DNA of 64,000 nt from Bog-473 sp963817735 (GTDB lineage: Bacteria > Actinomycetota > Acidimicrobiia > Acidimicrobiales > RAAP-2). Shown one piece after another: positions 17,520 through 25,871 of the stretch; the stretch's first letter is position 1, and each line of letters begins with the position of its first letter. The stretch lies in the NCBI GenBank assembly GCA_963817735.1, contig CAWFPP010000013.1, forward strand, positions 62,001 to 126,000. The letters run 5' to 3'. The position numbers and the translations under genes were made by a program. Below the pieces are notes generated by a model. That model had not been told where the DNA came from. It ran no database searches and saw nothing but the letters and a program-made list of their open reading frames with translations.

Positions 17520-19373
17520 ATGGAGACCCGCGACGACATAAGGAACGTGGCCATCGTGGCGCACGTCGACCACGGCAAGACGACCCTGGTCGACGCGCTC
17601 CTGCGCCAGACCGGCGCCTTCGGCGCGCACCAGGAGCTCACCGACCGGGTGATGGACTCCGGCGACCTCGAGCGCGAGAAGGGCATCACAATCCTGGCCA
17701 AGAACACTGCCGTGCGCTGGGGCGGCGTCAAGCTGAACATCGTCGACACGCCGGGGCACGCCGACTTCGGCGGCGAGGTCGAGCGTGGCCTGACCATGGT
17801 CGACGGGGTCCTCCTGCTGGTGGACGCGTCCGAAGGCCCCCTGCCCCAGACCCGCTTCGTCCTGCGCAAGGCGCTTGAGGCCCGGCTCCCCGTCGTGCTC
17901 GTGATCAACAAGGTCGACCGGGCCGACGCCCGCATCGCCGAGGTTGTGCACCAGGTCGAGGAACTCTTCTTGGACCTCGACGCCGACGAGGACCAGATCG
18001 ACTTCCCGATCCTCTACGCCAACGCCCGGGCGGGCTGGGTCAGCACGGAGCCCGGGGTCGAGGGCGTGAACGTGGAGCCGCTCTTCGAGGCCATCATCCG
18101 GCACGTCCCCGCCCCGTCCTTCGACCCGGCGGCCGGGACCCAGGCCCTGGTCTGCAACCTGTCCGCCTCCCCCTATGTGGGCCGCCTGGCCATCTGCCGG
18201 GTCCACAACGGCACGCTGGTCAAGGGCAGCCCCGTGGCCTGGTGCCGACTCGATGGCAGCGTGGAGAAGGCCAGGGTAACCGAGCTCTACGTGACCGAAG
18301 CGCTGGACCAGGTGCCGGCGGAGTCGGCCGGGCCGGGCGAGATCGTGTCGGTGGCCGGACTGGCCGAGGTCACCATCGGCGAGACGCTGGCCGATCCCGA
18401 CAACCCGGTGGCCCTGCCGGCCATCACCGTCGACGAGCCGAGCCTGGCCATGACCATCGGCATCAACACGTCGCCCCTGTCCGGCTTGGACGGCACCAAG
18501 CTGACCGCCCGCCTGCTCAAGGCGCGCCTGGACGCCGAGCTGGTGGGCAACGTGGCCATCAGGGTGGCGCCGAGCGACCGCCCGGACATGTGGGAGGTGC
18601 TCGGTCGCGGTGAGCTCCAGCTGGCCGTGCTCGTCGAGACCATGCGGCGCGAGGGCTTCGAGCTCACGGTCGGCAAGCCGCAGGTGGTCACGCGCGAGAT
18701 CGACGGCAAGGTGCACGAGCCCGTGGAGCGGGTGAGCATCGACGCGCCCGACGAGTATCTCGGCGTGGTCACCCAGCTGCTGGCGCTGCGCAAGGGCACC
18801 ATGCTCGAGATGGTCAACCACGGGACGGGCTGGGTGCGCTTCGACTACCGGGTGCCGGCCCGCGGTCTCATCGGCTTCCGCACCGAGTTCCTGACCGAGA
18901 CCCGCGGGACCGGGATCCTCCACCACGTGTTCGACGGGTGGGAGCTGTGGCACGGAGACCTGCGGACACGACGCAACGGGTCGATGGTCGCCGATCGGCG
19001 CGGCATCTCGACGACGTTCGCCCTCATGAATCTCCAAGAGCGCGGCACGCTCATCATCGGCCCGGCCGAAGAGGTCTACGAGGGCATGATCGTCGGGGAG
19101 AACGCCCGGGCCGAGGAGATGGACGTCAACCCGACCAAGGAGAAGAAGCTCAACAACATCCGGTCCGCCACAGCCGAGGACTTCGAGCGGCTCACGCCGG
19201 CCATGAACTTCTCGCTGGAGCACGCGCTCGAGTTCATCAGCGAGGACGAGTGCGTCGAAGTCACGCCCAAGGCGGTGCGGCTGCGCAAGGTGTTGCTCGA
19301 CCAGGCGAGGCGCGGACGGTTGCGCAGCCGGGCCCGGGACGCGGCGCAGCGCGAGCAGACGCCGAAGCGCTAG
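17520..19373 (+). CDS. typA: Ribosome-associated GTPase TypA/BipA
   Basis: 617 residues, the usual length. G1 is AHVDHGKT (14-21), G2 region EREKGITI, G3 DTPGHADFGGEVER, G4 NKVD. EF-G-like domains III and V and the BipA-specific C-terminal domain follow (GTGILHHVFDGWE, NPTKEKKLNNIRS). BipA is a translational GTPase that binds the 70S ribosome and helps 50S assembly under stress and cold. ATG at 17520 with no clear Shine-Dalgarno. Confidence 0.97.
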   Translation: METRDDIRNVAIVAHVDHGKTTLVDALLRQTGAFGAHQELTDRVMDSGDLEREKGITILAKNTAVRWGGVKLNIVDTPGHADFGGEVERGLTMVDGVLLLVDASEGPLPQTRFVLRKALEARLPVVLVINKVDRADARIAEVVHQVEELFLDLDADEDQIDFPILYANARAGWVSTEPGVEGVNVEPLFEAIIRHVPAPSFDPAAGTQALVCNLSASPYVGRLAICRVHNGTLVKGSPVAWCRLDGSVEKARVTELYVTEALDQVPAESAGPGEIVSVAGLAEVTIGETLADPDNPVALPAITVDEPSLAMTIGINTSPLSGLDGTKLTARLLKARLDAELVGNVAIRVAPSDRPDMWEVLGRGELQLAVLVETMRREGFELTVGKPQVVTREIDGKVHEPVERVSIDAPDEYLGVVTQLLALRKGTMLEMVNHGTGWVRFDYRVPARGLIGFRTEFLTETRGTGILHHVFDGWELWHGDLRTRRNGSMVADRRGISTTFALMNLQERGTLIIGPAEEVYEGMIVGENARAEEMDVNPTKEKKLNNIRSATAEDFERLTPAMNFSLEHALEFISEDECVEVTPKAVRLRKVLLDQARRGRLRSRARDAAQREQTPKR

Positions 19374-19395
19374 CGCACACACAGGGGGACGACGC

Positions 19396-19851
19396 ATGGC
19401 GACGGTGCGCAACGAGGGCTTCGATCACATGACGATCGTGGTCACCAACTTACCCGAGGCGCGACGGTTCTTCGGGTTGCTCGGCTTCGAGGAAAGCATC
19501 GCGGTGGTGGCGTCCGGGCCGCTGGTGTCCGACTACATGGGCATCCCCGACTGGGAGTCGGACCACGTGACGCTGGTGCTCAAAGGAGCGGACGCCGGCG
19601 TGCACCAGGAGATTCAGCTGCTCTTCTTCCACGAGCCGCCGATACGGGTGGACGGCGGCGCCGGCACGCTCGACCGGACGGGCTTCAACCACGTGTGCTT
19701 CCGGGTCAACGACCTCGCCGCCATGCTCGAGCACCTGGCGGCCAACGGCATCACGCCGCGGAACGAAGTCCTCGACTACCACGACCGCAAGCTGGTCTTC
19801 CTCGACGGGCCGGGCGTCGTGGTCGAGCTGGCCGAATGGGCCGGCGGATGA
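19396..19851 (+). CDS. VOC (glyoxalase/dioxygenase fold) protein
   Basis: 151 residues with two beta-alpha-beta-beta-beta modules: FDHMTIVVTNLPEARRFFGLLGF begins the first, FNHVCFRVNDLAAMLEHL the second, and KLVFLDGPGVVVELAEW ends it. His at the start of each module and the final Glu are the usual metal ligands. Substrate unknown. Preceded by CAGGGGGA 6 nt upstream of the ATG; lies 22 bp after typA and may be read from the same transcript. Confidence 0.75.
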   Translation: MATVRNEGFDHMTIVVTNLPEARRFFGLLGFEESIAVVASGPLVSDYMGIPDWESDHVTLVLKGADAGVHQEIQLLFFHEPPIRVDGGAGTLDRTGFNHVCFRVNDLAAMLEHLAANGITPRNEVLDYHDRKLVFLDGPGVVVELAEWAGG

Positions 19852-19889
19852 GCGGTCGACAGGGATCCCTCCCCTAGCATGAGCGGCCT

Positions 19890-19974
19890 GGAGGGATGGC
19901 AGAGCGGACGAATGCACAGCTCTTGAAAAGCTGCGAGGCGCAAGCCTCCGTGGGTTCAAATCCCACTCCCTCCG
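19890..19974 (+). tRNA. tRNA-Ser (anticodon TGA)
   Basis: An 85-nt cloverleaf with a long variable arm. The acceptor stem pairs GGAGGGA (19890-19896) with TCCCTCC (19967-19973), discriminator G at 19974. The anticodon stem pairs CAGCT with AGCTG around the loop CTTGAAA, anticodon TGA at 19924-19926, reading UCA. The T arm has GTGGG-TTCAAAT-CCCAC. CCA is not encoded. A TAGCAT hexamer at 19875-19880 could be the -10. Confidence 0.96.
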
Positions 19975-20002
19975 CTGGTGGCGCGACTCGACGGCGCCCG
20001 GC

Positions 20003-21133
20003 TCACTCCTGACGGGTACCGGCTCGCGGACGGAGGAGCTGCAGCAGTTCGGCCTGTGAGTGGACGCCGAACTTCCGAAAGATGGTCGCCAGGTGATTGC
20101 GCACGGTGCTCTGGCTCACGAACAGCGTGTCGGCGATCGTCGACACACGCTCTCCATGAAGCAGCAGGCTGAGGATCTCCCACTGGCGGGTGGTCAGGTC
20201 CCCGAGCTGCGGGTGCTCGCTCACGGCCGGAAGCCCGTCGACCTCGTCGAGGACCCCGGCGGCACGGACCTCGGACCCGATGCGGCGGAGGCGCCCTTCG
20301 AGCTCGGCGACACGGTCGGAGGCCGTGCTCGTCACAGCCCTCGGTGCGCCGATCAGCGCGAAGGCGAAACCGTGCTGTCCGTTGGCGACTTGGGCCAACA
20401 GCAGGCCCACTTCCACCCAGCCGTCATCTCCGGACCGGAAACGCAGGCTGCGCACCGACATCGCGGCCTGCTCGGGCGCACCGCCGGACTCGGCGACAAG
20501 GGCAACGTCGTCCGGATGGATGAGGTCCAACAGGGAGAGCCCGATGCAGGCGTCGGCGGCGAGACCGAGCACCGCACTGACGTCGGCGCTTATGCCCATG
20601 ATGCGCCAGTCCGCGGCGGCCATGCCGACGGCGATCGGGCAGAGGTCGCGCCAGGGCGCGTCGGGATCACGGCTCAAGCTCCCGACTTCCGCCGAGGGAA
20701 CCACCATGGCCACTCCGCCGCGCCTGTCGTCGATCTCGATCGCACGCACCCAGACCCAGACGGGAACCTGCTCCTGGCCCTGGCGGACAACGACCCGTCT
20801 GGCCTGGATTCGCATGAGCGTGCCCGACTGGATGCCCAGGACGCCCCTCTCCACGGCGTCGCGGGGCAGGAAGAAGTCGTAGATCTGACGACCGACGAGC
20901 TCCTCCAGGGGCAGGCCGACCAGATCAGCCGCCCGCTTGTTGGCGAGGACGATCGACGTATTCGCCGATTCCCAGACGATCAGCGGGTACTCGTACGCCG
21001 CCAGGACCGGTCGGAACTCGGCCGAACTGGTCCTGGGGACCACCTGCGCCCTCTCAGCCGGACCGGGTCCGGCGGAGTCCGCCTGGGGCTCCTGCTTGCT
21101 CTCCGAAGCACCCGGTCCAGCGCCCATGTCCAT
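20003..21133 (-). CDS. PAS-PAS-LuxR transcriptional regulator
   Basis: 376 residues. After a disordered ~35-residue N terminus come two PAS-like regions (about 40-150, with LANKRAADLVGLPLEELVG; and about 160-270, with VSAVLGLAADACIGLSLLDL and IHPDDVALV). A C-terminal LuxR/GerE helix-turn-helix follows (LTTRQWEILSLL, then IADTLFVSQSTVRNHLATIF). There is no receiver domain, so it probably senses a ligand or redox signal through PAS rather than phosphorylation. ATG at 21133. It is transcribed toward the tRNA-Ser, away from the PilZ gene on the other strand. Confidence 0.85.
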   Translation of the reverse strand: MDMGAGPGASESKQEPQADSAGPGPAERAQVVPRTSSAEFRPVLAAYEYPLIVWESANTSIVLANKRAADLVGLPLEELVGRQIYDFFLPRDAVERGVLGIQSGTLMRIQARRVVVRQGQEQVPVWVWVRAIEIDDRRGGVAMVVPSAEVGSLSRDPDAPWRDLCPIAVGMAAADWRIMGISADVSAVLGLAADACIGLSLLDLIHPDDVALVAESGGAPEQAAMSVRSLRFRSGDDGWVEVGLLLAQVANGQHGFAFALIGAPRAVTSTASDRVAELEGRLRRIGSEVRAAGVLDEVDGLPAVSEHPQLGDLTTRQWEILSLLLHGERVSTIADTLFVSQSTVRNHLATIFRKFGVHSQAELLQLLRPRAGTRQE

Positions 21134-21466
21134 CTCCTATGGCCGCACCAATCCAATCAGCAGCGGGGAGCCTCGGCAACTGGATCCGAACATCCTGCCG
21201 GGCGCTCGGACGACCCGGCCCGATGCCCGCCGGGCTCACTGCCACCAGACGTAGTCCGTCTCACGTCGGGGCAGGTCAACCGCAGACAGAACCCCAGTTG
21301 TACGCCCCATCCGATAGGCGATCCATCATTTTCGACTGGACGGTTCGTCGCTCGCATCTCTCCACCCTCAAGACGACCAAGAAACCTGCCGTCTCCAGCT
21401 CACAGTCCCCAGTGGCGGGGGCGACGAAAAGGGCGCATCCACGCCCCGGGGAAGGAAGGGGGCACC

Positions 21467-21817
21467 ATGGAGGACCGGCGCCGGGTACCGCGCCAAACGG
21501 GGAGCTGGACGGGCGTCTGCTCTGTCGAGGGCGAATCGCTCAACCGTTGGCGCGAGTGTCACGTCATCGATATGTCGGAGCTCGGTCTGGGCATCGAGTT
21601 CCAACACTTCTGGCCGTCCGATCTGATCGGGCGCCGCATCTCGGTGGACCTTCCCACGGTCGGCGCTTCGATCAAGTTGGTGCTCGAGGGCGAGATTCGC
21701 AGCGCCACGATCTGCCCGAACGGGTTCGTCCGGGCGGGCATCGAGTTCGATGGTCTCTCCGAAGACGAGGAGTCCATCGCCGAAGTGCTGGCCCTCGCCT
21801 CTCTGGGTGGGCCGTAG
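21467..21817 (+). CDS. PilZ-domain c-di-GMP receptor
   Basis: 116 residues, a single PilZ domain. Both ligand motifs are present: Arg-x-x-x-Arg at 5-9 (RVPRQ region) and Asp-x-Ser-x-x-Gly at 35-40 (DMSELG). Single-domain PilZ proteins bind cyclic di-GMP and act on motility, envelope or second proteins. I take the ATG at 21467, preceded by GGAAGGGGG, rather than the long spurious frame that runs antisense through the LuxR gene. No diguanylate cyclase is in this window. Confidence 0.88.
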   Translation: MEDRRRVPRQTGSWTGVCSVEGESLNRWRECHVIDMSELGLGIEFQHFWPSDLIGRRISVDLPTVGASIKLVLEGEIRSATICPNGFVRAGIEFDGLSEDEESIAEVLALASLGGP

Positions 21818-21918
21818 CGCAGGGCATTCCCGAATGGCCGTCGTTCGCCCGGGGGAGAACCCTCGGCGAAGGGGTAACCTCGCTGCCCTTCGGGGAGGGC
21901 CGCTCGCGACACCTCGCC

Positions 21919-21948
21919 GAGGCTCAGTTCCGAGAGGCTCAGTTCCGA
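21919..21948. repeat. 15-bp tandem direct repeat upstream of quinone oxidoreductase gene
   Basis: The 15-bp unit GAGGCTCAGTTCCGA occurs twice with no gap (21919-21933 and 21934-21948), ending 28 bp before the GTG of the next gene. The position suits an operator or activator site; no regulator is identified. Confidence 0.85.
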
Positions 21949-21976
21949 CGAGCTGAGAACGTAGGGGGGAGAGCGC

Positions 21977-23017
21977 GTGGCAGACATGAGAGCCGTGCAG
22001 GTGACCCGACACGGGCCACCGAGCGAGGTCCTGAAGGTCGAAACGATCGCACGTCCGGAGCCCGGACCGGGAGAGGTGCGGGTGCAGGTCAGCGCCGCGT
22101 CGCTCAACTTCAACGACATCGACCGCTGTCTCGGCAATCTCGTCTCGGTGCCCACTCCTCCCCCGTTCACGCTGGGGATGGACGTCTGCGGCGTCGTCGA
22201 CGCCGCCGGGGAGGGCGCCGAGTCGTGGCTGGGCCGACGGGTCGTTGCGATCACCAAGAACGCGCTCGGCGGCCTGGCGGAGTACGCCATCGCCGACGGC
22301 ATCTCGGTGTTCGATGCTCCGCCGGAATTCGACGACGCCGAGGCCACCGCGTTCCTCCTTTCCTTCCAGACCTCCCACCTCGCACTCTTCACTCGAGGCC
22401 GCCTGCAGTCGGGTGAGACCCTGGTGGTGCACTCCGCGGCCAGCGGCCTCGGCAGCGCCGGGATCCAACTGGGCAAGGCCGCCGGAGCCCGCGTCATCGC
22501 CGTGGCGGGGGGACCGGAGAAGGGTGCCTTGTGCGCGTCACTCGGGGCAGATCTGGTCATCGATCACACGGCGGAGGACTTCGTCGAAGCGGTCCTGGTC
22601 GCCACGGGCGACGCCGGCGCGGACGTGGTCTACGACCTGACCGGGGGCGACTTCGTCGAGCGCTCGTGGCGCTGTACGGCCCACGGGGGCCGGTATCTGG
22701 CGGTGGGGTTCGCCGACGACGACGCCAACGGCATGACCGGCCGGCCCCTGCGCATGGCCTGCATCGGCAACATCGACATCGTCGCCGTCATGGTGGCGTG
22801 GGCGGATTCGGTCGATCCGGGCATGCGCCGGTTCGGGTTCAATCCGTTCGGGCGGGACGTGGCCGACGGGATCCATGCCGATCTTCTCCGCCTGGCCGCC
22901 GGCGGCGCCATCCGTCCGGCCATCGGGCGGCGTGTCCCCATGGAAGAGGCGGGTCGGGCGCTCGACGAGCACGCGGCGCGGCGTTCGGTGGGCCGCACGG
23001 TGGTGGAGGTGCGGTGA
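21977..23017 (+). CDS. Zinc-independent MDR family NADPH:quinone oxidoreductase
   Basis: 346 residues of the medium-chain dehydrogenase/reductase family. The N-terminal GroES-like fold (MRAVQVTRHGPPSEVL, then VRVQVSAASLNFNDID) lacks the zinc-ligand Cys/His pattern. The Rossmann motif is HSAASGLGSAGIQLGKAAGA. Related enzymes reduce quinones or enoyl-thioesters. GTG at 21977 has GGGGGGAG about 6 nt upstream; an ATG three codons later is possible. A 10-bp gap to the sulfotransferase gene indicates an operon. Confidence 0.85.
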   Translation: MADMRAVQVTRHGPPSEVLKVETIARPEPGPGEVRVQVSAASLNFNDIDRCLGNLVSVPTPPPFTLGMDVCGVVDAAGEGAESWLGRRVVAITKNALGGLAEYAIADGISVFDAPPEFDDAEATAFLLSFQTSHLALFTRGRLQSGETLVVHSAASGLGSAGIQLGKAAGARVIAVAGGPEKGALCASLGADLVIDHTAEDFVEAVLVATGDAGADVVYDLTGGDFVERSWRCTAHGGRYLAVGFADDDANGMTGRPLRMACIGNIDIVAVMVAWADSVDPGMRRFGFNPFGRDVADGIHADLLRLAAGGAIRPAIGRRVPMEEAGRALDEHAARRSVGRTVVEVR

Positions 23018-23027
23018 CGGGCGACCG

Positions 23028-24290
23028 ATGAGCACGGTCGAGTACACCTGGCGCGACTCCGCACTGCGCAGCCCGCCGCTTCGGGCCCTCAACTGGACCG
23101 GCGCGCGGCTCGCCCGCCTCGGGACGGAGCTGCCCTCGCTGCGCCCCTCCTCGGTGGTCGCCGCCGCGGCCAAGCAGGCCGGCTCGGACGACTTCGGCGG
23201 CGACTCCTACCGGGAGCCCCTGGAGGTCTACCTCCGCGCCTGCGAGGAAGAGGCGGAGCTCACGACCTTCGGACGCCTGCTCATCTCCAAGATGCTGGCC
23301 GGCGCCCTGGCCAACCGCATCGCCCTGCAGCGCTGGTCCACCGAGCACCCCGAGGTGAGGGAGGGGCGCATCGAGCGGCCGTGGATCATCGTCGGCCTGC
23401 CACGGACGGGCACCAGCCTCCTTTCCATTCTGCTCGGGCTCGACCCCGTGGCCCGTCCGCTCCTGCAATGGGAGGCGGCGCATCCGGTCCCGCCCACCAC
23501 GCTCGAAGAGGCGGCCGAGGACCCGCGCATCGCCAAGACGGCCAAGGACCTGGACGGGCTCATGAAGCTCAACCCGCCGCTCAAGGCCATGCATCCGTTC
23601 GGCGCCACCGTGGCCGAGGAGTGCGTCGCGCTCTTCATGTACGACGTGCGCGCGCTGGCCCTCGAGACCCAGGCTCACGTCCCGACCTACGCGCGTTGGC
23701 TCGAGAAGGCGGACATGACGTCGGCCTACGGCCAACACCGGCTCGCCCTCCAGACGCTGCAGTCACGCCAGCCCACCGAGCGCTGGATCCTCAAGACGCC
23801 CAACCACCTCTGGCACCTCGACGCCATGCTCGCCGCCTACCCCGACGCCCGGGTGATCTGGACGCACCGGGACCCGGGCCCGGTCGTCACGTCCCTGGCC
23901 AGCCTGGCCAACGCCGGCCAGCGCGTCCTGACCAGCCGGAAGGATCCCCGCCCCACCGCCGAGGAGTGGAAGCGCAAGTGCGCGTTCGCGCTCGGCTCCG
24001 CCATGGCCTTCGACGAGAAGGCGGGTGACGGCTGGTGCCAGCACCTCCACTACGAATCCCTGGTGGCCGACCCGGTCGCCGCCGTCCGCACGCTCTACGA
24101 GGGCTTCGGCGAGGAGGTCGGCACCCTTCACGCGCGCCGCATGGATGCCTACCTGCAGGACCGGCCGCAGGACGCCTTCGGCCGGCACCGCTACGACCCC
24201 GCCGACTTCGGCTGGACCTACGCCGGCCTGGCCGACGAGTTCGAGGCGTACACGAAGCGGTACCAGATCGAGACGGCACAGCGTCCGTAA
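23028..24290 (+). CDS. Sulfotransferase-family protein
   Basis: 420 residues. The PAPS 5'-phosphate loop is GLPRTGTS (123-130), and WILKTPNHLWHLDAML with VIWTHRDPGPVVTSL supplies the 3'-phosphate-binding region (His-Arg-Asp). This is the actinobacterial Sulfotransfer_3-type family, abundant in mycobacteria and relatives, which sulfates lipids, sterols or carbohydrates; the acceptor is unknown. ATG at 23028, ten bases after the quinone oxidoreductase gene. Confidence 0.83.
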   Translation: MSTVEYTWRDSALRSPPLRALNWTGARLARLGTELPSLRPSSVVAAAAKQAGSDDFGGDSYREPLEVYLRACEEEAELTTFGRLLISKMLAGALANRIALQRWSTEHPEVREGRIERPWIIVGLPRTGTSLLSILLGLDPVARPLLQWEAAHPVPPTTLEEAAEDPRIAKTAKDLDGLMKLNPPLKAMHPFGATVAEECVALFMYDVRALALETQAHVPTYARWLEKADMTSAYGQHRLALQTLQSRQPTERWILKTPNHLWHLDAMLAAYPDARVIWTHRDPGPVVTSLASLANAGQRVLTSRKDPRPTAEEWKRKCAFALGSAMAFDEKAGDGWCQHLHYESLVADPVAAVRTLYEGFGEEVGTLHARRMDAYLQDRPQDAFGRHRYDPADFGWTYAGLADEFEAYTKRYQIETAQRP

Positions 24291-24293
24291 CTC

Positions 24294-24309
24294 CGGGACC
24301 CAGGTCCCG
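24294..24309. terminator. Short hairpin after the sulfotransferase gene
   Basis: CGGGACC and GGTCCCG form perfect 7-bp arms around a 2-base loop, three bases after the stop. The following bases are not T-rich, so this is at best a weak or factor-aided terminator. Confidence 0.35.
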
Positions 24310-24348
24310 CAATGATTTCCGACCCCCGAATTGCTAGTGTGCCCAAAC

Positions 24349-24362
24349 AGGAACGTGTTCTA
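24349..24362. promoter_or_regulatory. KstR-like palindrome upstream of the ABC importer
   Basis: GAACGTGTTC at 24351-24360 is a perfect palindrome within AGGAACGTGTTCTA, which matches the mycobacterial KstR operator consensus TnnAACnnGTTnnA at all fixed positions but the first. KstR is a TetR-type repressor of sterol and lipid catabolism. The site lies about 70 bp before the binding-protein start. Assignment to KstR itself is inference; another TetR protein could use it. Confidence 0.4.
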
Positions 24363-24430
24363 GAGATTTCTGAGGGAATTGGGACGGTGCCCGATCGGGT
24401 CCGGCCCCATGAACAGGGGGTTGGAATTTG

Positions 24431-25816
24431 ATGAAGCGGGTCACCGGTTTGCGGGCCCTGGGGGCGGCAGTGATGCTCACCACGCTGACGGCAGCGGGGG
24501 TGCTGGTCACTCCCGGAGTCGGCGGCGCCGCCTCGACGTCGGCCGCCACTTTCGGCACGCTCCCGTCGCCCTGCGGCAAGGGCCACGCCACGGGCGCCAC
24601 GGACCAGGGTGTCACCAACTCGACCATCAACGTCGCCTACGGCGACGACCGTGGCTTCTCCGGTCTCCCCGGCCTCGACCAGGAGATGGGCGACGCCGTC
24701 AAGGACATGATTGCGTGGTGCAACGCCCAGGGCGGCATCAACGGGCGCAAGATCGTCGGCGACTACTACGACGCCGCGGTCACCAACGTCGGCTCGGTGA
24801 TGACGCAGGCCTGCAAGCAGGACTTCATGCTGGTCGGGGAGGGTTTCGCACTCGACGGCCTGGCGGAACAAACCCGCCTCGGCTGCAACCTGGCCTCCGT
24901 GCCCGGCTTCACGGTTTCCCCCGTGGTGGCCAATGCGTACGAGATGTACCAGGCGTCGCCGAACCCGGCCAACGCCAGCCCGGTGTCGAGCGCCTACCAG
25001 GCCGAGAAGCTCTTCGGGTCCAAGACGAAGCATGCCGGCGTGTACGACTCCACTCTCTCCACCCAGGAGTCCTCGACCGCCAAGGCCGTGCAGGCCTACA
25101 CCGAAGCGGGCTGGAAGTTCATTCCCAACTGCTCGGCCAACATCGACTACAACGGCGAAGCGAACTACACGCCGTTCGTGCAGAAGCTCCAGAGCTGTGG
25201 GGCCCAGGTCATCTTCAACGACGCCACCCCGGGGCCGACCCTCTACGGCGCCTTCGAGGCGGAGAACCAGATCGGCTACGACCCGATCTGGGTCATGGAC
25301 TCCGGCGCCTACACCGCAGCCTTCGCGCAGTGGAACACCGAAGGCCTGGCCAACAACGCCTACGTTCGCATCTCCTACGAGCCGCTCGAGGCGGCCAAGG
25401 TCGTGCCGGCCGTCTCCCAGTACCTGTCGATCGTCAAGAAGTACGGCGGCCTCACCTCCCAGCTGGGAGAGCAGGCCACCTCGTCGTTCCTCCTGTGGGC
25501 GACCCAGGCCAAGGCGTGCGGTTCTACGCTGACCCGTCAGTGCATGATCAACCACCTGGCCAAGGTCACCACCTGGACCGGTGGCGGCCTGAACGCCTCG
25601 GGGAACCCGGCCAAGAATATCCCGCCGAACTGCGGGATCCTGATGAAGCTCGACGGCACGAAGTGGGTCCAGGCCTACCCGAAGAAGCTGGGGACGTTCG
25701 ACTGCTCGTCGAAGTACGTTGTCCCGAACAGCGGTTCGGTCATCGGCACCACGTTGAACGCCCAAGGCTACGCAACCCAGTACGCGACCTCTTCGGTCAT
25801 CAAGCCCCAGGGGTGA
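24431..25816 (+). CDS. Branched-chain-type ABC importer substrate-binding protein
   Basis: About 461 residues. Signal peptide at residues ~1-35 (VTGLRALGAAVMLTTLTAAG, cleavage near GGAAS); no lipobox Cys is obvious. The mature part is a type I periplasmic-binding fold (Peripla_BP_6): INVAYGDDRGFSG at the N terminus, then GEGFALDGLAEQTR and VIFNDATPGPTLYGAF. It delivers substrate to the LivHM/LivG/LivF complex encoded next. In actinobacteria such systems carry diverse substrates, not only branched-chain amino acids. ATG at 24431; the TTG just before it could also start, with AGGGGG upstream. Confidence 0.85.
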   Translation: MKRVTGLRALGAAVMLTTLTAAGVLVTPGVGGAASTSAATFGTLPSPCGKGHATGATDQGVTNSTINVAYGDDRGFSGLPGLDQEMGDAVKDMIAWCNAQGGINGRKIVGDYYDAAVTNVGSVMTQACKQDFMLVGEGFALDGLAEQTRLGCNLASVPGFTVSPVVANAYEMYQASPNPANASPVSSAYQAEKLFGSKTKHAGVYDSTLSTQESSTAKAVQAYTEAGWKFIPNCSANIDYNGEANYTPFVQKLQSCGAQVIFNDATPGPTLYGAFEAENQIGYDPIWVMDSGAYTAAFAQWNTEGLANNAYVRISYEPLEAAKVVPAVSQYLSIVKKYGGLTSQLGEQATSSFLLWATQAKACGSTLTRQCMINHLAKVTTWTGGGLNASGNPAKNIPPNCGILMKLDGTKWVQAYPKKLGTFDCSSKYVVPNSGSVIGTTLNAQGYATQYATSSVIKPQG

Positions 25817-25871
25817 GCGCCGGGCACGGCAGCTCATCTGGCCGTTGACCTGAGCGACAGGATCTCCGGCC

